From Prosopocoilus inquinatus (lineage: Eukaryota; Arthropoda; Insecta; Coleoptera; Lucanidae): 64,000 nucleotides of DNA. The notes under the pieces are model-generated. The model did not search any database and was not told where the DNA came from. It worked only from the letters and a program-made list of their open reading frames with translations. The stretch is taken from NCBI GenBank assembly GCA_036172665.1, contig CM069877.1, positions 21,415,001 to 21,479,000 on the forward strand, written 5' to 3'. Position numbers and translations under genes: made by a program. Below, one piece after another: positions 37,314 to 51,480 of the stretch (position 1 is its first letter; every line of letters begins with the position of its first letter).

Positions 37314-40300
37314 AAAAACTTTGTATCTCACATCAGAGTTACTGGAGTCCATCCAAACATAAAATAACATGATAGATGAGTAAGGATCGATTAGGTACAT
37401 CACAGGAACAACGCTAATAAGTGTTGCTTTGTTTAAAACTATTTCCAGCTCCTGCTGCGCCCAAAAACTTCGTATCTCACATCAGAGTTACTAGAGTCCA
37501 TCGAAACGTCAAATAACATGATAGATGAGTAAGGATCGATTAGATACATCACAGGAAAAACGCTAATGCGTGTTGTTTCATTTAAAACTATTTCCAGCTT
37601 CTGCTGCGTCCGAGAACTTTGTATCTCACATCAGAGTTACAGGAGTCCATCCAAACGTCAAATAACATGACAGATTAGTAAGGATCGATTACATACATCA
37701 CAGGAACAACGCTAATACGTGTTGTTTCGTTTAAAACTATTTCCAGCTTCTGCTGCGTCCGAAAACGTCGTATCTCACATCAGAGTTACTGGAGTCCATC
37801 CAAACGTAAAATAACATGATAGATGAGTAAGGATCGATTAGATACATCACAGGAACAACGCTAATACGTGTTGTTTCATTTAAAACTATTTCCAGCTACA
37901 GATGCGTCCGAGAACTTCGTATATCACATCAAAGTTACTGGAGTCCATCGAAACGCCAAATAACATGATAGATGAGTTAGGATCGATTAGATACATCACA
38001 GGAACAACGCTAAAGCGTGTTGTTTCGTTTAAAACTACTTCCAGCTTCTGCTGCGTCCAAAAACTTTGTATCTCACATCAGAGTTACTGGAGTCCATCCA
38101 AACATAAAATAACATGATAGATGAGTAAGGATCGATTAGGTACATCACAGGAACAACGCTAATACGTGTTGCTTTGTTTAAAACTATTTCCAGCTCCTGC
38201 TGCGCCCAAAAACTTCGTATCTCACATCAGAGTTACTAGAGTCCATCGAAACGTCAAATAACATGATAGATGAGTAAGGATCGATTAGATACATCACAGG
38301 AACAACGCTAATGCGTGTTGTTTCTTTTAAAACTATTTCCAGCTTCTGCTGCGTCCGAGAACTTTGTATCTCACATCAGAGTTACTGGAGTCCATCCAAA
38401 CGTCAAATAACATGATAGATGAGTAAGGATCGATTACATACATCACAGGAACAACGCTGATACGTGTTGTTTCGTTTAAAACTATTTCCAGCTTCTGCTG
38501 CGTCCGAAAACGTCGTATCTCACATCAGAGTTACTGGAGTCCATCGAAACGTCAAATAACCTGATAGATAAGTAAGGATCGATTAGATACAGCACAGGAA
38601 CAACGCTAATGCGTGTTGTTTCGTTTAAAACTATTTCTAGCTTCAGCTGCGTCCGAGAACTTCGTATCTCACATCAAAGTTACTGGAGTCCATCGAAACG
38701 CCAAATAACATGATAGATGAGTAAGGATCGATTAGATACATCACAGGAACAACGCTAATGCGTGTTGTTTCGTTTAAAACTATTTCCAGCTTCTGCTGCG
38801 TCCGAAAATTTCGTATCTCACCATAGAGTTACTGGAGTCCATCGAAACGTCAAATAACATAGTAGCTAAGTAAGGATCGATTAGATACATCACAGGAATA
38901 ACGCTAATACGTGTTGTTTCGTTCAAAACTATTTCCAGCTTCTGCTGCGTCCAAAAACTTTGTATCTCACATCAGAGTTACTGGAGTCCATCCAAACGTA
39001 AAATAACATGATAGATGAGTAAGGATCGATTAGATACATCACAGGAACAACGCTAATACGTGTTGCTTTGTTTAAAACTATTTCCAGCTCCTGCTGCGCC
39101 CAAAAATTTCGTATCTCACATCAGAGTTACTAGAGTCCATCGAAACATCAAATAACATGATAGATAAGTAAGGATCGATTAGATACATCACAGGAACAAC
39201 GCTAATGCGTGTTGTTTCATTTAAAACTATTTCCATCTTCTGCTGCGTCCGAAAATTTCGTATCTCACCATAGAGTTACTGGAGTCCATCGAAAAGTCAA
39301 ATAACATAGTAGCTAAGTAAGGATCGATTAGATACATCACAGGAATAACGCTAATACGTGTTGCTTTGTTTAAAACTATTTCCAGCTCCTGCTGCGCCCA
39401 AAAACTTCGTATCTCACATCAGAGTTACTAGAGTCCATCGAAACGTCAAATAACATGATAGATGAGTAAGGATCGATTAGATACATCACAGGAAAAACGC
39501 TAATGCGTGTTGTTTCATTTAAAACTATTTCCAGCTTCTGCTGCGTCCGAGAACTTTGTATCTCACATCAGAGTTACAGGAGTCCATCCAAACGTCAAAT
39601 AACATGACAGATTAATAAGGATCGATTAGATACATCACAGGAACAACGCTAATGCGTGTTGTTTCGTTTGAAACTATTTCCAGCTTCTGCTGCGTTGAAA
39701 AACTTTGTATCTCACATCAGAGTTACTGGAGTCCATCCAAACGTAAAATAACATGATAGATGAGTAAGGATCGATTAGATACATCACAGGAACAACGCTA
39801 ATACGTGTTGTTTCATTTAAAACTATTTCCAGCTACAGCTGCGTCCGAGAACTTCGTATCTCACATCAAAGTTACTGGAGTCCATCGAAACGCCAAATAA
39901 CATGATAGATGAGTAAGGATCGATTAGATACATCACAGGAACAACGCTAATACGTGTTGCTTTGTTTAAAACTATTTCCAGCTCCTGCTGCGCCCAAAAA
40001 CTTCGTATCTCATCAGAGTTACTAGAGTCCATCGAAACATCAAATAACATGATAGATAAGTAAGGATCGATTAGATACATCACAGGAACAACGCTAATGC
40101 GTGTTGTTTCATTTAAAACTATTTCCATCTTCTGCTGCGTCCGAAAACGTCGTATCTCACATCAGAGTTACTGGAGTCCATCGAAACGTCAAATAACCTG
40201 ATAGATAAGTAAGGATCGATTAGATACAGCACAGGAACAACGCTAATGCGTGTTGTTTCGTTTAAAACTATTTGTAGCTTCAGCTGCGTCCGAGAACTTC

Positions 40301-41482
40301 GTATCTCACATCAAAGTTACTGGAGTCCATCGAAACGCCAAATAACATGATAGATGAGTAAGGATCGATTAGATACAGCACAGGAACAACGCTAATGCGT
40401 GTTGTTTCGTTTAAAACTATTTCTAGCTTCAGCTGCGTCCGAGAACTTCGTATCTCACATCAAAGTTACTGGAGTCCATCGAAACGCCAAATAACATGAT
40501 AGATGAGTAAGGATCGATTAGATACATCACAGGAACAACGCTAATGCGTGTTGTTTCGTTTGAAACTTTTTCCAGCTTCTGCTGCTTTCAAAAACTTTGT
40601 ATCTCACATCAGAGTTACTGGAGTCCATCCAAACGTAAAATAACATGATAGATGAGTAAGGATCGATTAGATACATCACAGGAACAACGCTAATACGTGT
40701 TGTTTCATTTAAAACTATTTCCAGCTACAGCTGCGTCCGAGAACTTCGTATCTCACATCAAAGTTACTGGAGTCCATCGAAACGCCAAATAACATGATAG
40801 ATGAGTAAGGATCGATTAGATACATCACAGGAACAACGCTAATGCGTGTTGTTTCCTTTAAAACTATTTCCAGCTTCTGCTGCGTCCGAAAATTTCGTAT
40901 CTCACCATAGAGTTACTGGAGTCCATCGAAACGTCAAATAACATAGTAGCTAAGTAAGGATCGATTAGATACATCACAGGAATAACGCTAATACGTGTTG
41001 TTTCGTTCAAAACTATTTCCAGCTTCTGCTGCGTCCAAAAACTTTGTATCTCACATCAGAGTTACTGGAGTCCATCCAAACGTAAAATAACATGATAGAT
41101 GAGTAAGGATCGATTAGATACATCACGGGAACAACGCTAATACGTGTTGCTTTGTTTAAAACTATTTCCAGCTCCTGCTGCGCCCAAAAACTTCGTATCT
41201 CACATCAGAGTTACTAGAGTCCATCGGAACATCAAATAACATGATAGATAAGTAAGGATCGATTAGATACATCACAGGAACAACGCTAATGCGTGTTGTT
41301 TCATTTAAAACTATTTCCATCTTCTGCTGCGTCCGAAAATTTCGTATCTCACCATAGAGTTACTGGAGTCCATCGAAAAGTCAAATAACATAGTAGCTAA
41401 GTAAGGATCGATTAGATACATCACAGGAATAACGCTAATACGTGATGTTTCGTTCAAAACTATTTCCAGCTTCTGCTGCGTC
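37313..41482 (+). repeat. 28-mer HOR (4170 bp), copy 1
   Basis: This is twenty-eight monomers, one of them 147 bp, giving 28 x 149 minus 2. Copy 2 follows in tandem. I noticed only about six or seven single-base differences between the copies, for example at 37377/41547, 37420/41590, 38459/42629 and 39106/43276. This implies very recent duplication or homogenisation. The start of the repeating unit is arbitrary. I placed it at the subfamily junction. Confidence 0.85.
39880..40026 (+). repeat. 147-bp monomer (2-bp deletion), copy 1
   Basis: The unit reads CGTATCTCATCAGAG where others read CGTATCTCACATCAGAG. At 147 bp it is exactly 49 codons, which keeps one minus-strand frame open across the unit boundary and creates a 101-codon open frame (39823-40128) with a 49-residue internal repeat. 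The frame is a by-product, not a gene. Confidence 0.9.
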
Positions 41483-44400
41483 CAAAAACTTTGTATCTCA
41501 CATCAGAGTTACTGGAGTCCATCCAAACATAAAATAACATGATAGAGGAGTAAGGATCGATTAGGTACATCACAGGAACAACGCTAATACGTGTTGCTTT
41601 GTTTAAAACTATTTCCAGCTCCTGCTGCGCCCAAAAACTTCGTATCTCACATCAGAGTTACTAGAGTCCATCGAAACGTCAAATAACATGATAGATGAGT
41701 AAGGATCGATTAGATACATCACAGGAAAAACGCTAATGCGTGTTGTTTCATTTAAAACTATTTCCAGCTTCTGCTGCGTCCGAGAACTTTGTATCTCACA
41801 TCAGAGTTACAGGAGTCCATCCAAACGTCAAATAACATGACAGATTAGTAAGGATCGATTACATACATCACAGGAACAACGCTAATACGTGTTGTTTCGT
41901 TTAAAGCTATTTCCAGCTTCTGCTGCGTCCGAAAACGTCGTATCTCACATCAGAGTTACTGGAGTCCATCCAAACGTAAAATAACATGATAGATGAGTAA
42001 GGATCGATTAGATACATCACAGGAACAACGCTAATACGTGTTGTTTCATTTAAAACTATTTCCAGCTACAGATGCGTCCGAGAACTTCGTATATCACATC
42101 AAAGTTACTGGAGTCCATCGAAACGCCAAATAACATGATAGATGAGTTAGGATCGATTAGATACATCACAGGAACAACGCTAAAGCGTGTTGTTTCGTTT
42201 AAAACTACTTCCAGCTTCTGCTGCGTCCAAAAACTTTGTATCTCACATCAGAGTTACTGGAGTCCATCCAAACATAAAATAACATGATAGATGAGTAAGG
42301 ATCGATTAGGTACATCACAGGAACAACGCTAATACGTGTTGCTTTGTTTAAAACTATTTCCAGCTCCTGCTGCGCCCAAAAACTTCGTATCTCACATCAG
42401 AGTTACTAGAGTCCATCGAAACGTCAAATAACATGATAGATGAGTAAGGATCGATTAGATACATCACAGGAACAACGCTAATGCGTGTTGTTTCTTTTAA
42501 AACTATTTCCAGCTTCTGCTGCGTCCGAGAACTTTGTATCTCACATCAGAGTTACTGGAGTCCATCCAAACGTCAAATAACATGATAGATGAGTAAGGAT
42601 CGATTACATACATCACAGGAACAACGCTAATACGTGTTGTTTCGTTTAAAACTATTTCCAGCTTCTGCTGCGTCCGAAAACGTCGTATCTCACATCAGAG
42701 TTACTGGAGTCCATCGAAACGTCAAATAACCTGATAGATAAGTAAGGATCGATTAGATACAGCACAGGAACAACGCTAATGCGTGTTGTTTCGTTTAAAA
42801 CTATTTCTAGCTTCAGCTGCGTCCGAGAACTTCGTATCTCACATCAAAGTTACTGGAGTCCATCGAAACGCCAAATAACATGATAGATGAGTAAGGATCG
42901 ATTAGATACATCACAGGAACAACGCTAATGCGTGTTGTTTCGTTTAAAACTATTTCCAGCTTCTGCTGCGTCCGAAAATTTCGTATCTCACCATAGAGTT
43001 ACTGGAGTCCATCGAAACGTCAAATAACATAGTAGCTAAGTAAGGATCGATTAGATACATCACAGGAATAACGCTAATACGTGTTGTTTCGTTCAAAACT
43101 ATTTCCAGCTTCTGCTGCGTCCAAAAACTTTGTATCTCACATCAGAGTTACTGGAGTCCATCCAAACGTAAAATAACATGATAGATGAGTAAGGATCGAT
43201 TAGATACATCACAGGAACAACGCTAATACGTGTTGCTTTGTTTAAAACTATTTCCAGCTCCTGCTGCGCCCAAAAACTTCGTATCTCACATCAGAGTTAC
43301 TAGAGTCCATCGAAACATCAAATAACATGATAGATAAGTAAGGATCGATTAGATACATCACAGGAACAACGCTAATGCGTGTTGTTTCATTTAAAACTAT
43401 TTCCATCTTCTGCTGCGTCCGAAAATTTCGTATCTCACCATAGAGTTACTGGAGTCCATCGAAAAGTCAAATAACATAGTAGCTAAGTAAGGATCGATTA
43501 GATACATCACAGGAATAACGCTAATACGTGTTGCTTTGTTTAAAACTATTTCCAGCTCCTGCTGCGCCCAAAAACTTCGTATCTCACATCAGAGTTACTA
43601 GAGTCCATCGAAACGTCAAATAACATGATAGATGAGTAAGGATCGATTAGATACATCACAGGAAAAACGCTAATGCGTGTTGTTTCATTTAAAACTATTT
43701 CCAGCTTCTGCTGCGTCCGAGAACTTTGTATCTCACATCAGAGTTACAGGAGTCCATCCAAACGTCAAATAACATGACAGATTAATAAGGATCGATTAGA
43801 TACATCACAGGAACAACGCTAATGCGTGTTGTTTCGTTTGAAACTATTTCCAGCTTCTGCTGCGTTGAAAAACTTTGTATCTCACATCAGAGTTACTGGA
43901 GTCCATCCAAACGTAAAATAACATGATAGATGAGTAAGGATCGATTAGATACATCACAGGAACAACGCTAATACGTGTTGTTTCATTTAAAACTATTTCC
44001 AGCTACAGCTGCGTCCGAGAACTTCGTATCTCACATCAAAGTTACTGGAGTCCATCGAAACGCCAAATAACATGATAGATGAGTAAGGATCGATTAGATA
44101 CATCACAGGAACAACGCTAATACGTGTTGCTTTGTTTAAAACTATTTCCAGCTCCTGCTGCGCCCAAAAACTTCGTATCTCATCAGAGTTACTAGAGTCC
44201 ATCGAAACATCAAATAACATGATAGATAAGTAAGGATCGATTAGATACATCACAGGAACAACGCTAATGCGTGTTGTTTCATTTAAAACTATTTCCATCT
44301 TCTGCTGCGTCCGAAAACGTCGTATCTCACATCAGAGTTACTGGAGTCCATCGAAACGTCAAATAACCTGATAGATAAGTAAGGATCGATTAGATACAGC

Positions 44401-45652
44401 ACAGGAACAACGCTAATGCGTGTTGTTTCGTTTAAAACTATTTGTAGCTTCAGCTGCGTCCGAGAACTTCGTATCTCACATCAAAGTTACTGGAGTCCAT
44501 CGAAACGCCAAATAACATGATAGATGAGTAAGGATCGATTAGATACAGCACAGGAACAACGCTAATGCGTGTTGTTTCGTTTAAAACTATTTCTAGCTTC
44601 AGCTGCGTCCGAGAACTTCGTATCTCACATCAAAGTTACTGGAGTCCATCGAAACGCCAAATAACATGATAGATGAGTAAGGATCGATTAGATACATCAC
44701 AGGAACAACGCTAATGCGTGTTGTTTCGTTTGAAACTTTTTCCAGCTTCTGCTGCTTTCAAAAACTTTGTATCTCACATCAGAGTTACTGGAGTTAATCC
44801 AAACGTAAAATAACATGATAGATGAGTAAGGATCGATTAGATACATCACAGGAACAACGCTAATACGTGTTGTTTCATTTAAAACTATTTCCAGCTACAG
44901 CTGCGTCCGAGAACTTCGTATCTCACATCAAAGTTACTGGAGTCCATCGAAACGCCAAATAACATGATAGATGAGTAAGGATCGATTAGATACATCACAG
45001 GAACAACGCTAATGCGTGTTGTTTCCTTTAAAACTATTTCCAGCTTCTGCTGCGTCCGAAAATTTCGTATCTCACCATAGAGTTACTGGAGTCCATCGAA
45101 ACGTCAAATAACATAGTAGCTAAGTAAGGATCGATTAGATACATCACAGGAATAACGCTAATACGTGTTGTTTCGTTCAAAACTATTTCCAGCTTCTGCT
45201 GCGTCCAAAAACTTTGTATCTCACATCAGAGTTACTGGAGTCCATCCAAACGTAAAATAACATGATAGATGAGTAAGGATCGATTAGATACATCACGGGA
45301 ACAACGCTAATACGTGTTGCTTTGTTTAAAACTATTTCCAGCTCCTGCTGCGCCCAAAAACTTCGTATCTCACATCAGAGTTACTAGAGTCCATCGGAAC
45401 ATCAAATAACATGATAGATAAGTAAGGATCGATTAGATACATCACAGGAACAACGCTAATGCGTGTTGTTTCATTTAAAACTATTTCCATCTTCTGCTGC
45501 GTCCGAAAATTTCGTATCTCACCATAGAGTTACTGGAGTCCATCGAAAAGTCAAATAACATAGTAGCTAAGTAAGGATCGATTAGATACATCACAGGAAT
45601 AACGCTAATACGTGATGTTTCGTTCAAAACTATTTCCAGCTTCTGCTGCGTC
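41483..45652 (+). repeat. 28-mer HOR (4170 bp), copy 2
   Basis: It matches copy 1 monomer for monomer at offset 4170. Similarity continues for about 500 bp into the next stretch and then decays at 46171-46184 (GTAATTATCG and GATGCATC variants), so a third copy is only partial. Confidence 0.85.
44050..44196 (+). repeat. 147-bp monomer (2-bp deletion), copy 2
   Basis: This is the same deletion in the second 28-mer copy, 4170 bp from the first, with the same flanking monomers and the same accidental 101-codon minus-strand frame (43993-44298). Confidence 0.9.
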
Positions 45653-48600
45653 CAAAAACTTTGTATCTCACATCAGAGTTACTGGAGTCCATCCAAACAT
45701 AAAATAACATGATAGAGGAGTAAGGATCGATTAGGTACATCACAGGAACAACGCTAATACGTGTTGCTTTGTTTAAAACTATTTCCAGCTCCTGCTGCGC
45801 CCAAAAACTTCGTATCTCACATCAGAGTTACTAGAGTCCATCGAAACGTCAAATAACATGATAGATGAGTAAGGATCGATTAGATACATCACAGGAAAAA
45901 CGCTAATGCGTGTTGTTTGATTTAAAACTATTTCCAGCTTCTGCTGCGTCCGAGAACTTTGTATCTCACATCAGAGTTACTGGAGTCCATCCAAACGTCA
46001 AATAACATGACAGATTAGTAAGGATCGATTACATACATCACAGGAACAACGCTAATACGTGTTGTTTCGTTTAAAACTATTTCCAGCTTCTGCTGCGTCC
46101 GAAAACGTCGTATCTCACATCAGAGTTACTGGAGTCCATCCAAACGTAAAATAACATGATAGATGAGTAATTATCGATTAGATGCATCACAGGAACAACG
46201 CTAATACGTGTTGTTTCGTTTGAAACTATTTCCAGCTTCTGCTGCGTCCGAGAACTTCGTATCTCACATCAAAGTTACTGGAGTCCATCGAAACGCCAAA
46301 TAACATGATAGATGAGTAAGGATCGATTACATACATCACAGGAACAACGCTAATACGTGTTGTTTCGTTTAAAACTATTTCCAGCTTCTGCTGCGTCCGA
46401 AAACGTCGTATCTCACATCAGAGTTACTGGAGTCCATCCAAACGTCAAATAACCTGATAGATAAGTAAGGATCGATTAGATACAGCACAGGAACAACGCT
46501 AATGCGTGTTGTTTCGTTTAAAACTATTTCCAGCTTCTGCTGCGTCCGAAAATTTCGTATCTCACCATAGAGTTACTGGAGTCCATCGAAACGTCAAATA
46601 ACATAGTAGCTAAGTAAGGATCGATTACATACATCACAGTAATAACGCTAATACGTGTTGTTTCGTTCAAAACTATTTCCAGCTTCTGCTGCGTCCAAAA
46701 ACTTTGTATCTCACATCAGAGTTACTGGAGTCCATCCAAACGTAAAATAACATGATAGGTGAGTAAGGATCGATTAGATACATCACAGGAACAACGCTAA
46801 TACGTGTTGCTTTGTTTAAAACTATTTCCAGCTCTTGCTGCGTCCGAAAACGTCGTATCTCACATCAGAGTTACTGGAGTCCATCGAAACGTCAAATAAC
46901 CTGATAGATAAGTAAGGATCGATTAGATACAGCACAGGAACAACGCTAATGCGTGTTGTTTCGTTTAAAACTATTTCTAGCTTCTGCTGCGTCCGAGAAC
47001 TTCGTATCTCACATCAAAGTTACTGGAGTCCATCCAAACGTAAAATAACATGATAGATGAGTAAGGATCGATTAGCTACATCACAGGAACAACGCTAATA
47101 CGTGTTGTTTCATTTAAAACTATTTCCAGCTACAGCTGCGTCCGAGAATTTCGTATCTCACATCAAAGTTACTGGAGTTAATCGAAACGCCAAATAACAT
47201 GATAGATGAGTAAGGATCGATTAGATACATCACAGGAACAACGCTAATGCGTGTTGTTTCGTTTAAAACTATTTCCAGCTTCTGCTGCGTCCGAAAATTT
47301 CGTATCTCACATCAGAGTTACTGGAGTCCATCGAAACGTCAAATAACCTGATAGATAAGTAAGGATCGATTAGATACAGCACAGGAACAACGCTAATGCG
47401 TGTTGTTTCGTTTAAAACTATTTGTAGCTTCAGCTGCGTCCGAGAACTTCGTATCTCACATCAAAGTTACTGGAGTCCATCGAGACGCCAAATAACATGA
47501 TAGATGAGTAAGGATCGATTAGATACATCACAGGAACAACGCTAATGCGTGTTGTTTCGTTTGAAACTATTTCCAGCTTCTGCTGCGTCCGAGAACTTCG
47601 TATCTCACATCAAAGTTACTGGATTTAATCGAAACGCCAAATAACATGATAGATGAGTAAGGATCGATTAGATACATCACAGGAACAACGCTAATGCGTG
47701 TTGTTTCGTTTAAAACTATTTCCAGCTTCTGCTGCCTCCGAAAATATCGTATCTCACCATAGAGTTACTAGAGTCCATCGAAACGTCAAATAACATAGTA
47801 GCTAAGTAAGGATCGATTAGATACAGCACAGGAACAACGCTAATACGTGTTGTTTCGTTTAAAACTATTTTTAGCTTCAGCTGCGTCCGAGAACTTCGTA
47901 TCTCACATCAAAGTTACTGGAGTCCATCAAAACGCCAAATAACATGATAGATGAGTTAGGATCGATTAGATACATCACAGGAACAACGCTAAAGCGTGTT
48001 GTTTCGTTTAAAACTACTTCCAGCTTCTGCTGCGTCCAAAAACTTTGTATCTCACATCAGAGTTACTGGAGTCCATCCAAACATAAAATAACATGATAGA
48101 TGAGTAAGGATCGATTAGGTACATCACAGGAACAACGCTAATACGTGTTGCTTTGTTTAAAACTATTTCTAGCTTCAGCTGCGTCCGAGAACTTCGTATC
48201 TCACATCAAAGTTACTGGAGTCCATCGAAACGCCAAATAACATGATAGATGAGTAAGGATCGATTAGATACAGCACAGGGACAACGCTAATGCGTGTTGT
48301 TTCGTTTAAAACTATTTCCATCTTCTGCTGCGTCCGAAAACGTCGTATCTCACATCAGAGTTACTGGAGTCCATCGAAACGTCAAATAACCTGATAGATA
48401 AGTAAGGATCGATTAGATACAGCACAGGAACAACGCTAATGCGTGTTGTTTCGTTTAAAACTATTTCTAGCTTCAGCTGCGTCCGAGAACTTCGTATCTC
48501 ACATCAAAGTTACTGGAGTCCATCGAAACGCCAAATAACATGATAGATAAGTAAGGATCGATTAGATACATCACAGGAATAACGCTAATACGTGTTGTTT

Positions 48601-48666
48601 CGTTCAAAACTATTTCCAGCTTCTGCTGCATCCAAAAACTTTGTATCTCACATCAGAGTTACTGGA

Positions 48667-48813
48667 GTCCATCCAAACGTAAAATAACATGATAGATGAG
48701 TAAGGATCGATTAGATACATCACAGGAACAACGCTAATACGTGTTGCTTTGTTTAAAACTATTTCCAGCTCCTGCTGCGCCCAAAAACTTCGTATCTCAT
48801 CAGAGTTACTAGA
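48667..48813 (+). repeat. 147-bp monomer (2-bp deletion), copy 3
   Basis: The same CTCATCAGAG deletion occurs in a recombined context. The preceding unit carries the TGCATCC variant instead of AGCTACAGCTGCG, so the deletion has been moved into a new monomer order by exchange. Confidence 0.9.
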
Positions 48814-51197
48814 GTCCATCGAAACATCAAATAACATGATAGATAAGTAAGGATCGATTAGATACATCACAGGAACAACGCTAATGCGTGTTGTTTCATT
48901 TAAAACTATTTCCATCTTCTGCTGCGTCCGAAAACGTCGTATCTCACATCAAAGTTACTGGAGTCCATCGAAACGTCAAATAACCTGATAGATAAGTAAG
49001 GATCGATTAGATACAGCACAGGAACAACGCTAATGCGTGTTGTTTCGTTTAAAACTATTTGTAGCTTCAGCTGCGTCCGAGAACTTCGTATCTCACATCA
49101 AAGTTGCTGGAGTCCATCGAAACGCCAAATAACATGATAGATGAGTAAGGATCGATTAGATACATCACAGGAACAACGCTAATGCGTGTTGTTTCGTTTG
49201 AAACTATTTCCAGCTTCTGCTGCGTCCGAGAACTTCGTATCTCACATCAAAGTTACTGGAGTTAATCGAAACGCCAAATAACATGATAGATGAGTAAGGA
49301 TCGATTAGATACATCACAGGAACAACGCTAATGCGTGTTGTTTCGTTTAAAACTATTACCAGCTTCTGCTGCCTCCGAAAATTTCGTATCTCACCATAGA
49401 GTTACTAGAGTCCATCGAAACGTCAAATAACATAGTAGCTAAGTAAGGATCGATTAGATACAGCACAGGAACAACGCTAATACGTGTTGTTTCGTTTAAA
49501 ACTATTTCTAGCTTCAGCTGCGTCCGAGAACTTCGTATCTCACATCAAAGTTACTGGAGTCCATCAAAACGCCAAATAACATGATAGATGAGTTAGGATC
49601 GATTAGATACATCACAGGAACAACGCTAAAGCGTGTTGTTTCGTTTAAAACTACTTCCAGCTTCTGCTGCGTCCAAAAACTTTGTATCTCACATCAGAGT
49701 TACTGGAGTCCATCCAAACATAAAATAACATGATAGATGAGTAAGGATCGATTAGGTACATCACAGGAACAACGCTAATACGTGTTGCTTTGTTTAAAAC
49801 TATTTCTAGCTTCAGCTGCGTCCGAGAACTTCGTATCTCACATCAAAGTTACTGGAGTCCATCGAAACGCCAAATAACATGATAGATGAGTAAGGATCGA
49901 TTAGATACAGCACAGGAACAACGCTAATGCGTGTTGTTTCGTTTAAAACTATTTCCATCTTCTGCTGCGTCCGAAAACGTCGTATCTCACATCAGAGTTA
50001 CTGGAGTCCATCGAAACGTCAAATAACCTGATAGATAAGTAAGGATCGATTAGATACAGCACAGGAACAACGCTAATGCGTGTTGTTTCGTTTAAAACTA
50101 TTTCTAGCTTCAGCTGCGTCCGAGAACTTCGTATCTCACATCAAAGTTACTGGAGTCCATCGAAACGCCAAATAACATGATAGATGAGTAAGGATCGATT
50201 AGATACATCACAGGAACAACGCTAATGCGTGTTGTTTCGTTTAAAACTATTTCTAGCTTCAGCTGCGTCCGGGAACTTCGTATCTCACATCAAAGTTACT
50301 GGAGTCCATCGAAACGCCAAATAACATGATAGATGAGTAAGGATCGATTAGATACATCACAGGAAAAACGCTAATGCGTGTTGTTTCATTTAAAACTATT
50401 TCCAGCTTCTGCTGCGTCCGAGAACTTTGTATCTCACATCAGAGTTACAGGAGTCCATCCAAACGTCAAATAACATGACAGATTAGTAAGGATCGATTAC
50501 ATACATCACAGGAACAACGCTAATACGTGTTGTTTCGTTTAAAACTATTTCCAGCTTCTGCTGCGTCCGAAAACGTCGTATCTCACATCAGAGTTACTGG
50601 AGTCCATCCAAACGTAAAATAACATGATAGATGAGTAAGGATCGATTAGATACATCACAGGAACAACGCTAATACGTGTTGTTTCATTTAAAACTATTTC
50701 CAGCTACAGATGCGTCCGAGAACTTCGTATATCACATCAAAGTTACTGGAGTCCATCGAAACGCCAAATAACATGATAGATGAGTTAGGATCGATTAGAT
50801 ACATCACAGGAACAACGCTAAAGCGTGTTGTTTCGTTTAAAACTACTTCCAGCTTCTGCTGCGTCCAAAAACTTTGTATCTCACATCAGAGTTACTGGAG
50901 TCCATCCAAACATAAAATAACATGATAGATGAGTAAGGATCGATTAGATACATCACAGGAACAACGCTAATACGTGTTGCTTTGTTTAAAACTATTTCCA
51001 GCTACTGCTGCGCCCAAAAACTTCGTATCTCACATCAGAGTTACTAGAGTCCATCGAAACGTCAAATAACATGATAGATGAGTAAGGATCGATTAGATAC
51101 ATCACAGGAACAACGCTAATGCGTGTTGTTTCTTTTAAAACTATTTCCAGCTTCTGCTGCGTCCGAGAGCTTTGTATCTCACATCAGAGTTACTGGA

Positions 51198-51347
51198 GTC
51201 CATCCAAACGTCAAATAACATGATAGATGAGTAAGGATCGATTACATACATCACAGGAACAACGCTAATACGTGTTGTTTCGTTTAAAACTATTTCCAGC
51301 TTCTGCTGCGTCCGAAAACGTCGTATCTCAACATCAGAGTTACTGGA
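51198..51347 (+). repeat. 150-bp monomer with 1-bp insertion (CTCAACATCAG)
   Basis: An extra A gives TATCTCAACATCAGAG at about 51331. The 150-bp length equals 50 codons and explains the 87-codon minus-strand frame at 51141-51404, which has a 50-residue internal repeat. The insertion is unique in the window. Confidence 0.9.
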
Positions 51348-51480
51348 GTCCATCGAAACGTCAAATAACCTGATAGATAAGTAAGGATCGATTAGATACA
51401 GCACAGGAACAACGCTAATGCGTGTTGTTTCGTTTAAAACTATTTGTAGCTTCAGCTGCGTCCGAGAACTTCGTATCTCA

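Larger units (their letters stand above)
45653..51480 (+). repeat. Zone 7 mosaic of partial 28-mer copies
   Basis: About 39 monomers of zone 7 types are in changed order. About 46560-47130 is repeated near 56540-57110, marked by GATAGGTGAG at 46754 and 56736 and by CTCTTGCTGCG. A pair of similar stretches, about 47630-48180 and 49260-49830, both run through CTGCCTCCG and GAGTTAGGATCG units. No gene is present. Confidence 0.7.

Noticed and set aside
37902..38117. 71-codon plus-strand open frame, also at 42072-42287, 50710-50925 and 58012-58227
   Set aside because: It lies wholly within satellite monomers. The start ATG comes from a CAGCTG to CAGATG change and the frame stays open because GAGTAAGG became GAGTTAGG. 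The four copies are duplicates of one array segment, with no protein similarity and no ribosome-site or splice context.
39823..40128. 101-codon minus-strand open frame, also at 43993-44298 and 48610-48915
   Set aside because: It is open only because a 2-bp deletion makes one monomer 147 bp (49 codons). The product is just the monomer read twice, with a repeat of exactly 49 residues.
51141..51404. 87-codon minus-strand open frame
   Set aside because: Same cause: a 1-bp insertion makes a 150-bp monomer, so the frame repeats every 50 residues. It is satellite sequence, not a gene.
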